DNA of 64,000 bases from NCBI RefSeq assembly GCF_037975245.1, contig NC_092579.1, positions 5,395,001 to 5,459,000 of the forward strand. Reading direction: 5' to 3'. A program made the position numbers and the translations under genes. Every line of letters begins with the position of its first letter. Position 1 is the first letter of the stretch. Shown here in pieces: positions 1 to 8,786 of the stretch. The notes beneath the pieces are model-generated. The model searched no databases. It saw nothing but the letters and a program-made list of their open reading frames with translations, and had not been told where the DNA came from. The DNA comes from Apostichopus japonicus. Taxonomy: Eukaryota; Echinodermata; Holothuroidea; Aspidochirotida; Stichopodidae.

Positions 1-3000
1 CAGATCGATTTTACTGAAGTAGCAATCCTTGGATAACTTTGCAAAAATCTCTTCCTGGTCTGGAACAGGCTCAGCATCAAACTCCGTGATCATGTTAATT
101 TTGCGTGTGTCGCAACAGGCCCTCAAAGATCCATCCGGCTTCTTTAATGCTACCAACGGACAAGCGTATGGACTTTTGCTGTGCGATATTACGCCCATCC
201 TCAGCATACTTTGGATCTCCTTGCGGATATCATCTCGAAGAGCATGTGGTATTGGATAAGGTTTACTCCTTATAGGTGTTGTATCGCTGACTTTGATGAC
301 ATGTTCACCGAGCTTTGTCTTCCCCGGTAGGTCAGTCAAACTGTCTTCAAACTCTGTCAATATTTGTTGTACCTGTTGAGTTTTTGTTTTTCCTAATTGT
401 CCGCTGATATTCACATCAGTACTTCGCTCCTTCTGAAACATAGGTGGAAGATGTATAAGATCATCTGTGGAAAATGATTTGAGTTCAGATATACCAGATT
501 CCTCTTGTGGTTCATCTTCTAGAACCGATGTGCAGACAACTTCATACATACTTTGTATTGGCATCTCGAACATAGTGGCTGCCACTTCACGTCTGTTATA
601 TTTCTTTAGCAGGTTGGCGTGAAATGTTTTGACCCTATGGCCAAAGTCTATTTTGTAGTTCATTGTACCAACTTTCTCCACTATTGGAAATGGTCCCTTC
701 CACTGCATAAGTAGCTTGTTCTTATCAGTGGGGAGAAGGAGGAGGACTTCTTCTCCTACTTTCATGTTTCTTACTCTTGCTTTCTTGTTGTAGTACGTTT
801 TGTACCTTTGTCTAGACTTCTTGAGCTCCTCACGTGCTAGTTGACATGTTTGCTCCAAACGTTCCTGTAAGTCCAACACGTACTGGTACACAGTCTTCGT
901 CTCACTTACTTCTGATTCGCCGGTCCATAATTCCTTAAGAATCCGCATAGGACCACGCACGGTCCGCCCATATAGCAGTTCAAATGGCGAGAAGCCTGTG
1001 CTTTCCTGTGGCGTTTCCCTGTACGCAAACAGTAGGGGATCTATATATCTGTCCCAATCTTTAGGCCTTTCATCGCACATCTTCTTTAACATTGCTTTCA
1101 ATGTGCCATTAAATTTCTCTACCAACCCATTGCACATGGCATGGTACGGAGTCGTGGTTAATCGGCGAATTGACAATAATCGGCTAACTTCTTTCATGAC
1201 GCCAGAGACAAACTGAGATCCTTGGTCAGTTAATACTTCTTTTGGGAAGCCTAATCTTGAATAAATTCCAAGGAGTTCCTCAGCTACTGACTCAGCTTCA
1301 ATGGTTTTCATTGGTACTGCTTCTGGGTATCTAGTTGCGTAGTCAACTAAAACCAATATGTATCGATGTCCACGCTCTGTGGCTGGCTTGATCGGTCCTA
1401 CTAAGTCTACTGCTACCCTTTGAAATGGTTCTTCAATCAGCGGCATACTTCCTAATGGTACTTTAGTAACACGACCTTTAGGGAGGGTTCTTTGGCATAC
1501 ATCACACGACTGACAATACCTGGTAACGTCTGCTTGCATTCCAGGCCATGTAAAGTCACTCATTACTTTATCACGCGTCTTTTTGGATCCTTGATGACCC
1601 CCTAGAATCGATTCGTGTGCTACCTTTAATACATGATCTCTGTAGTCAACTGGAACTACTACCTGCCTAAATCTGTTTCCAAATTCCACTCGAGGAGAAC
1701 TAAATTCTCTGTAGAGAATGCCACTGGACTTCACATATTTATGAGTACTCCCATTTTTACTCACTTTATCATCTCCTGTTTTGGCTAACTGTCTGATTTT
1801 TTCCAAGGTGGGGTCCTGTTGTTGCTTTTCACGTAGCATGTCTGCAGTAACCTCTTCACCAATCGGGGACGATACCTTTAACTTTTTAAAGGGCTTCTCT
1901 TTTGCTTTGCTCTGACTCCTTGTCTGTGCTGCGGCAACTGTATTTGGGTCATCATCATTCCTTATTGCCATAGGCTTGGTTACATTTGGTGGTGGTTGTA
2001 CTGGTTGATCCTGTGTCTGTGACTCTTCCCAATTCGGGTCTGGATTGGTAGGTTCTCGTACACCTGGGACATTCCCTAGAATTAAATCATAGACTGGATC
2101 ATTCATACACAAGGCCGAAACTGAACCTGAGAAGTATGGAGTATCCACGAGTATGTTGGCAACGGGATATTGTCGTACCGTACCGTCAATCAGGATGCAA
2201 GTTTTAACGTCACCTGTCATTTGGCTGGGCTTGACGTACTGAGATCTTACAACTACACCACTGCATCCACTGTCCCGTAATACTTTAACACTTTGATTCC
2301 CTATCTTACCCATTTGAACAGGCATCGACGATAAATTCTGATCTTTACATGCGGCTGTAACTTGAGTCAATACAGTTAACTTGTGACCACAATCTAATGT
2401 GAAGAATCCCTTCTTACTTGCTTGGAATAGATGAGGATCTGGCTTTACCATCATGAATGCCCCAATGTCTGTACATGCACCGCCAGTTTCCTTTTTGTCT
2501 GGAAGGTTCTGTTCGGTCAAAGTTGAGGCGCGTTTCTCCATCATGTCACTAAATACATCTGTCATAAGAGCCATGGTTTGCATTCGCTTTGTCCTACAGT
2601 CTCTTGCAAAGTGGCCTGGTTTATCACAAATATAGCATTTCCTGGGTTCACTTCTCTGCCCAGAATACGTTTTCCCTTTCTGATTTTGTTGCTGGAACTT
2701 CTGATTGTGATTGTGGAATCTTCCGTTGTTACGATTCTGGTTCCTCGTGGAATTACTGTTTTGAGTACTTCTACTATTCTTGGAGTGACCAGGATACCAA
2801 CCTCCATGTGCTTCTACATATTGATCGGTAAATTCACCCATTGTTGTGATGTTCTTCGGCTTTCTTTCTTTCAGAAATGTTTCCAAATCTTTGCTACATG
2901 AGTTCAAGAACTGCTCTCTCAATATTATGTCTTGGAGTTGTTCATAAGTAGTTACTTCCTCTAATTCCATCCATCTATGGAGATAATTCTTTAATTTTGT

Positions 3001-3630
3001 GACATACTTGGTTCCTGTATCTTCATGTGCAGGTCTAATATCACGAAATTTCTTCCTAAAACCATCGGCTGTAAGGTGGTATGCACGTAATAAGGCTTGC
3101 TTTACCTTGTCGTAATCTTTGGAATCCTCAAGTGAAAGTGATGAATATTCAAACAATCCACAACCTTGAATAAGTGCTGAAAGACTTGTGGCCCATACAG
3201 TATCCCTATCCCAACCTTGCAATGTGGCATAACGTTCAAATCTATTGATATATGCATCAATGTCGTCTTTCTCTTGGTTGAATGGTGGCAGTTTAGGTGG
3301 TCTACTTCTTGCTGCACTACCATTACCATGATAACCTCCATTGCCTATCTGTGCTTGTGCCTCAGCTTGGGCTTGCTTTGCTTCTTCTATCTTGAGTTGT
3401 ATTTCTAACTGCTTTGCCTTTTCTCTTTCTATCTTTTCTTGTCTCTGCCTATCTTCTTCTTGTTCGTGTGCATCAATCGCCCTTTGCTTAGCTCTTCGAT
3501 CTCTTTCTTCATCTCGTTCTTGCTTAAGCTTGTCCCTTTCATCATCTAAGAATTGTTTTAGTTCTACACCTTTGAGACCTAACTTTTCTCCGATTGACAC
3601 AAGTTTTTCTAACTCTAGTTGACTAGTCAT
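1..3630 (-). CDS. Gmr1-like LTR retrotransposon gag-pol (partial, integrase before reverse transcriptase)
   Basis: One frame is open on the minus strand from ATG at 3630 to the window edge (1210 codons, no stop). It encodes a retrotransposon polyprotein. Residues 1-110 are a highly charged helical region. A CCHC knuckle (CYICDKPGHFARDC) starts near residue 331. The aspartic protease motif DSG is at about 453. The integrase zinc-binding H2C2 domain starts near 672. Integrase catalytic residues are D742 (VDLVGP), D802 (TDQGSQF) and E838 (VEKFNG), giving D,D-35-E. A GPF-type C-terminal integrase segment (QWKGPF) follows. Reverse transcriptase begins near 1115 (KKPDGSLRACCDTRKIN) and is cut off at YFSKIDL. 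RNase H would lie outside the window. Integrase before RT is copia-like order, but RT and integrase look Ty3/gypsy-like, which defines the Gmr1 group known from deuterostomes. The undamaged frame suggests a young copy. Confidence 0.9.
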   Translation of the reverse strand, partial: MTSQLELEKLVSIGEKLGLKGVELKQFLDDERDKLKQERDEERDRRAKQRAIDAHEQEEDRQRQEKIEREKAKQLEIQLKIEEAKQAQAEAQAQIGNGGYHGNGSAARSRPPKLPPFNQEKDDIDAYINRFERYATLQGWDRDTVWATSLSALIQGCGLFEYSSLSLEDSKDYDKVKQALLRAYHLTADGFRKKFRDIRPAHEDTGTKYVTKLKNYLHRWMELEEVTTYEQLQDIILREQFLNSCSKDLETFLKERKPKNITTMGEFTDQYVEAHGGWYPGHSKNSRSTQNSNSTRNQNRNNGRFHNHNQKFQQQNQKGKTYSGQRSEPRKCYICDKPGHFARDCRTKRMQTMALMTDVFSDMMEKRASTLTEQNLPDKKETGGACTDIGAFMMVKPDPHLFQASKKGFFTLDCGHKLTVLTQVTAACKDQNLSSMPVQMGKIGNQSVKVLRDSGCSGVVVRSQYVKPSQMTGDVKTCILIDGTVRQYPVANILVDTPYFSGSVSALCMNDPVYDLILGNVPGVREPTNPDPNWEESQTQDQPVQPPPNVTKPMAIRNDDDPNTVAAAQTRSQSKAKEKPFKKLKVSSPIGEEVTADMLREKQQQDPTLEKIRQLAKTGDDKVSKNGSTHKYVKSSGILYREFSSPRVEFGNRFRQVVVPVDYRDHVLKVAHESILGGHQGSKKTRDKVMSDFTWPGMQADVTRYCQSCDVCQRTLPKGRVTKVPLGSMPLIEEPFQRVAVDLVGPIKPATERGHRYILVLVDYATRYPEAVPMKTIEAESVAEELLGIYSRLGFPKEVLTDQGSQFVSGVMKEVSRLLSIRRLTTTPYHAMCNGLVEKFNGTLKAMLKKMCDERPKDWDRYIDPLLFAYRETPQESTGFSPFELLYGRTVRGPMRILKELWTGESEVSETKTVYQYVLDLQERLEQTCQLAREELKKSRQRYKTYYNKKARVRNMKVGEEVLLLLPTDKNKLLMQWKGPFPIVEKVGTMNYKIDFGHRVKTFHANLLKKYNRREVAATMFEMPIQSMYEVVCTSVLEDEPQEESGISELKSFSTDDLIHLPPMFQKERSTDVNISGQLGKTKTQQVQQILTEFEDSLTDLPGKTKLGEHVIKVSDTTPIRSKPYPIPHALRDDIRKEIQSMLRMGVISHSKSPYACPLVALKKPDGSLRACCDTRKINMITEFDAEPVPDQEEIFAKLSKDCYFSKIDL

Positions 3631-4090
3631 GACTAATGTATAACAATGACAATGTATTGAAACCAATTACTGATGCCTGCAGTTTAGTTTAGAGTGCGCG
3701 CAATTTATAGTTACATCCGACAACAATGTAATTTCATATCATAGGTAACACAGTTGTACGATTAAACAACAATGATACACTAATTGTGTAAGTGGATTTC
3801 ACGTCTGGCATAAAACATGTAAAATACAAAACACAATTAACTACTTGCCAACCAACATTACGTTAGATGTTGCTTCAGTTCTTGTCGGGACCGCCAGTAA
3901 GACGCTAGAATGGAAGTACACAGGTAGACCGACCAAATAAGAGCTGCTCTTGCGGAATTCGTCTGCGAATACAAGTAAATACAAACAATTAATATACATA
4001 TAATTCACAGGTTGAATTTTATGACACCAACCAGTTATGTATTTTTCACTTCTGTCAAAGAAAATGCTTATGCTTAAATCTTGGATAGAA
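3631..4090 (-). other. Untranslated leader of the Gmr1-like element
   Basis: This stretch lies between the gag-pol ATG and the primer-binding site. No conserved coding was seen on either strand. It is read as the 5' leader of the minus-strand element. Confidence 0.5.
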
Positions 4091-4108
4091 TTCCCGGACA
4101 GGCCCCCA
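4091..4108 (-). promoter_or_regulatory. Primer-binding site (tRNA-Pro-like)
   Basis: On the minus strand this reads TGGGGGCCTGTCCGGGAA. It matches 15 of 18 positions of the tRNA-Pro-complementary PBS known from murine leukaemia-type retroviruses. It lies six bases after GGGTGACA, a plausible LTR 3' end, and upstream of the gag-pol ATG, as expected for minus-strand DNA priming. Confidence 0.6.
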
Positions 4109-4114
4109 TTTAAT

Positions 4115-6343
4115 TGTCACCCACAAAAAGAATGCAAGTGGCAATGCGACACATTCGCCTAGCGGCTATCCAAAATCAATATGCAATGTAAAAAAGAAAT
4201 ACTCCAACCAACTAATGATGCAGAACAAGTTTTATAAATTCAACTTCTTAAGTGAATAGGTATTTATTGAGGAGGAACTTTCTCCTTAAAATAATAAAAA
4301 AAAAAGGAACATGCAAAATAAAGGTTACAGCGTTCTGTAATACTGCTTAGGAACACGTAGGACTCCTGAATACTTAGAGATAACAGATTGCTTTGGCGCA
4401 ATCTTTACCAGAGGATAACATATACTAGATTTAGCTTAACTACTGAAAAGGTTAAGACTTTCCAAAGTTTTGATACCCCTGGATCTTTTTCAATTGCGAG
4501 AGAGCAAACTGGCACGTATAAATTTAGTCTTAATATATATTAATTGGATATTCTTTTCTCTATAGAAGAATGAGATTACCTCTTCTAGTCTGAAGAGCTT
4601 TCCCCCCTTTACATCATGAAATTCTGATTTAACATTTATCTTTAAAAAAAAATGAGTTCTGAGTTGTCACTATGACGAATATTGCCTAAAGATGTTGACA
4701 ATACTTGTTGACACGTGGTTGCTGATATCAGGTTGTGGTAGGTGTTATAGTCGGTGATAAAACTATCCTCAAAAGCTTCCGGTCTTCGACCCAATGTGAG
4801 AGGAAAGTGGCACTGTATCGGAACAAAATACACAATCAGATTCTCTGATAATACTTTGTCCAAATACAATATACTAAATATGTTGCATAAATTTATAATA
4901 CAAAATTTGTAACAATAAGCCATATATGAATCTTGAACAAAGTTTAGTTTGTTCCACATACAAACAAAAAATTGGTTAAACTCAAACATATATACATTCC
5001 TACTCCAAAGCTATGGTGAGCACATCATAACTCTCCTTTATGCACACTAACCTCATGTTCACTCCACTAAACATATAACCCCTCTCTGCCAAAATCACTT
5101 GAATTAATTTGTAATGCTATAAAAGTTACCATCACTATTACAATCATAGCAAACATCCACTTTCTTAAGGAAAGTCAATTAAGGCGTGACTTTTACTATC
5201 CAACATAATGAAAAATTACTACACAAAATTAAACTGACTTTTGTGCACCTCCAAAAGTATACAAACTTTAAAGTGGTTGCATCCCAAATATTACATATAC
5301 AGAACAGATTAATATAACAAGTTTCTACTTACAATGGTTCCAGTTCTTAAACTGTCAGACGAGCTCTGCAATACAGCTTTACTTTATCCGGTCAGGTGAT
5401 GTACTTCCATCCCAACTCTGCCGACAAGCTGCCCTATCCAGAACACTAAATATTGTGTGATACTGGAATCTCCAGGGAAAAATTGTGTTTCAAGCTTTCA
5501 CAGTTAAATGCCAGATATTAATTAAAGTATGCCAGCCCAGGCTTCAATACAGGTATCCTATATATAGGATCCTGTGCCCCATGATATGAAAATCACAATA
5601 TTGTAGCTCCGTCTTTTTCAGCTAAGAGATATAGCAGGACTCAATCCGATGATGGTATTTTGGAGAGTGAATAAAAATCTTATCCAACACTCACTTCACT
5701 GGCTGGATGTGATGTCACACATAATTAATAGTGTATCAAGTTGCATAACTTGGCAATACAATACATTGTCATCTTGACTATGTCCTGCCCTGGTAGGTTT
5801 CTTTTGTGTGCACTAGCTATGCTATGCTACCCTGTACCTTTGTATTATTATACTATGCCCTGACCTGGTGATGTTTCTTTTGTATACATACTCAATTATG
5901 CTACCTTGTATTTCTGTAGTGAATAGAGGGATTTGGGTTTATGTAAATTGTCCTACATCCTTGGATACTACTTTCCAACATCAACAACAACCAGCATTGA
6001 CTAAAGTAAAAGTTACTAAAAAAAAACTTTCTAAAATAAACAGCTGACAGATTGACTTCTTCTGTCATACAAATACAAATTAACTAAATTATACTATTCT
6101 AATGTAACGTAGACTATGTAGTCCTTATAAGTAACAATAAGAAACAGATTTTGGATTCATTCCTGACAATGCCAATTAGGTACAATTTAGCTGTACTACA
6201 CTCATAATGTACAGTAGGTCATATGGGAATAAGCTCAGGAAAATGAGGCAAAACATTAATTGTTTCAAAATTATGTTGATTTCTATGTTTGAAAACTAAG
6301 AAAGTAATGTATTACTGCAGTGTATTTCTGTCAAGTTTGTGAC
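4115..6343 (-). mobile_element. Probable 5' LTR of the Gmr1-like element (outer boundary uncertain)
   Basis: Next to the PBS the plus strand starts TGTCACCC, so the minus-strand LTR would end GGGTGACA. The outer end cannot be fixed because the partner LTR lies outside the window. The best candidate is 6343, where the minus strand reads TGTCACAAAC, giving TGTCAC/GTGACA terminal inverted repeats. Inside, a minus-strand TATA-like CTATATATAGG lies near 5556-5570, and an AATAAA lies at about 4261-4266, 150 bp from the inner end. No coding was seen here apart from short chance frames. Confidence 0.35.
5777..5925. repeat. Tandem duplication of about 85 bp
   Basis: Two diverged copies start at 5777 and 5862. 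Both contain the blocks actatg(t/c)cctg, tttcttttgt and atgctacc(c/t)tgta in the same order. They lie within the probable LTR region. Confidence 0.6.
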
Positions 6344-6945
6344 AGTAACGATTATAGACATCACTTTGTGTAAGTGATGATACACAATATCCTGCTTAAT
6401 TGTCTAAATACCCAATACACTAATTAACAATGGTGAAGATCCCCACTCATTAGCTGTCACCAAGCACACAGTGTAATGTATGCAATTGCTATGCACATGG
6501 ATTTAACATGATCATTGCAGGGAGTTGTTATGAAACTCCCTGATCATTGCTACCCATGCATGAGAAAGCATTACCAACTGTCAACCAGTGTAAGAACAAT
6601 GGTCTTCATGTAAAAGGTATTATTATGCATGTCATTTGGCCACACCATATACTACTAAATTATGTCTAACCTCATTAAGTAACCTATGAAACTTGGTTCA
6701 ATACCATTATAGTTGATAACTGCACATAGTCACAATAATTAAATGTTTCACATGAATTCTTTGTCATGAAGCTGTGTATAGCTCATAGTGCAGTAGCTGC
6801 ACTATACGATTTAGTGTATACACCAATCTTGAAAAGACTTCACAGTGCTATGGACTTTGATTCTTCATTCTTCTTCTTCATTTGAGCTGCAGCACATGTA
6901 GTTTACATGTGTTATTGACCACCTACATTGCCCAAACATGGGTCA
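6344..6945. other. Non-coding stretch, nothing recognised
   Basis: AT-rich sequence between the probable LTR and the hAT element. No splice-bounded coding, RNA gene or repeat was recognised. An unseen upstream exon of the gene that starts (as seen) at 8516 could lie here or further left. Confidence 0.5.
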
Positions 6946-6953
6946 GGATGTAG

Positions 6954-8142
6954 CAGGGTTTTGACCGGTCAAAACCTGTTTTGACCACAAAGCGGTTTAA
7001 ACCTGGTTTAAACCGGTCAAAACTAAGTTTAAACCGGTCAAAACTCAAAAATAATTCGGAAGCTCCCGACAAAGTTCTGCAGATGGTCTTAGGTAGTGTG
7101 AAGTATAATGCATACCATTGGAGTGTTCATAATATCTGTTCTAAGGTATTCTCCCATTTGGTTGCTTCTCTTCCCAAGAATCAGTATGAAATTATATGCA
7201 AAAATGTGAAGCTGATGAAGATGTCACATGAATGTTCTGACTAGGCTATGCTTCAACTTTAATGTTCTTATGAGGTACACCGTACTAGGCCAGGCCTACA
7301 GTACTACTCTAGATATTTGTTCTCTCAACCACAGACGGACTGCAATCAAATATCCTCATCATACAATTATCAGCATGGTTGCAATTGCAAGAAATCACCT
7401 TTTTATATATGGTTGGTGTCAGACGTAATGTACATTTTTGCGGTGTCGGACGTACCCCTGCAAAATATTTGAACACCAACCAACGAATGTAGCGGGAATA
7501 TGCAAAATATAGTTTACATGTTGATAATTAGTATCAGACACATCAGTTGTATCTTTTCACTAATTGAATGATGCAAGTTAAGTAGCTCAATTGGGAACAA
7601 GTGTTGAGAAACAGATGTTTTAAAGCTGGCATTTTTTGGAGATGTACTGTACGTTCGACACGAATTGTACTTTTTGACCAAATTTCAATTTTTTGCCAAT
7701 AGGGGGTTTATACCTATTAACAGAATTGCCCTGTACTGATAAATAAACAGAAGTCTTGACATGCCTTCTTTTGAGCTGTAGTACAGTAAATTAGTTGTTC
7801 CAAGTTCAATTGCAGTTTAACTTTAGACTGTAAATTGTATATAGGAAGTTTCATGGAAATAAAAGTTCTTCAATTTATATATGTGTCAGTGGGCCTACTC
7901 TTTAATAATACTGTATATCTGTATTCCACATGTGTCCTTTGAACATTGCTTGATAGGGGCCTACATGGTTTAGATACTTGCTGTAGATAAAAATCTTTTA
8001 TTGGGTTGACAAACATGTCAGTTTATGCACAAAATTAGTTTTGACCACTTTTAGGTGGTCAAAACCTCCCCGGTTTAAACCAGGTTTAGACCGGTTTTAA
8101 CCCGGCGGTTTAAACCACCCCGGTTAAAACCGGCCAACCCTG
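6954..8142. mobile_element. Non-autonomous hAT-type DNA transposon
   Basis: The element starts CAGGGTTTTGACCGG and ends CCGGCCAACCCTG, the CAGGG/CCCTG termini usual for hAT elements. The subterminal regions are dense in inverted GGTTTAAACC/TTTGACC-like motifs at both ends (6962-7045 and 8038-8135). The flanks are ggatgtag (6946-6953) and tgatgtag (8143-8150), an 8-bp target duplication with one mismatch, the length hAT transposases make. The 1189-bp interior has no recognisable transposase. An 87-codon frame at 6981-7244 is not identifiable. The element therefore depends on a transposase encoded elsewhere. Confidence 0.82.
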
Positions 8143-8150
8143 TGATGTAG

Positions 8151-8515
8151 TGTTTATTGGTTAAAGTTGGAGAATAAAATGTTAAGCCCATTAAACTATA
8201 ATTATAAGGTGTTGGCATCATGAATCAATCTGCAATATCTGCCTGATAGAAGAATGTAGTATGTATAGTATGTATAGTCTTAAAAATCAATCAAACCAAT
8301 TGTTTGTTTTAATACTTTTAATTTTATCTGAATATTTATATATAATACTGTAGTTAAAGGAACTCAGGTAAATCACAGCCACATTATTCACACCTTCATA
8401 TTAATTTAAATCCCTCCTTTTGAAAGTGTTGCCGTTTCAACGCCTCAATCTATTTTATAGTCTGCTACCACTAGTATATTTATTTGATTTTCTTTTTGTT
8501 GTCCTTTTGTTATAG
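8151..8515. other. Upstream intron or 5' flank of the death-fold gene
   Basis: AT-rich and without recognised coding. It ends in a pyrimidine-rich tract and acceptor (TTTTGTTATAG, 8505-8515) in front of the first detected exon, so at least one exon further upstream is expected. Confidence 0.5.
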
Positions 8516-8786
8516 AGTGACATCTTTACGTTTGATAACCTCCTGATGCACTCAGAGTCATTGATCGAGAAAGTTGACTGTCAGAAGCTACTTGACTACC
8601 TGAAAGTTCCAGCTAAGGAATCAAAGAACATTATTGAGAGTGATGCACCCTTTTCATCTCTTGTCCACCATCTCAGAGAGGCAGGCAAGGTTTCTTTTGA
8701 TGACATCAACCATTTAATGTCAGCATGCTCTGAAAAAGGACTGAGTAAATTGGTGGCAGTATTGACTGTCTTCCAACAAGCTCAAG
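8516..8786 (+). CDS. Exon: N-terminal DED-like death fold
   Basis: Acceptor AG at 8514-8515, donor AAG|GTATGT; enters phase 0, leaves phase 1. A six-helix pattern can be followed: FDNLLMHSESLI, DCQKLLDYLK, AKESKNIIES, FSSLVHHLREAG, SFDDINHLMSACSEKG, LSKLVAVLTVFQQ. The middle (loop, then LVHHLREAGKVSFDDINHL) fits the DED pattern. No RxDL motif is present in the last helix, so assignment as DED rather than another death fold is by overall pattern. Helix 1 begins almost at the exon edge, so the start codon is probably in an earlier exon. The ATG at 8546 would cut helix 1. Confidence 0.75.

Noticed and set aside
6981-7244. 87-codon frame inside the hAT element as a transposase remnant
   Set aside because: Starts in the palindromic terminal motif repeats and shows no hAT dimerisation or catalytic motif.
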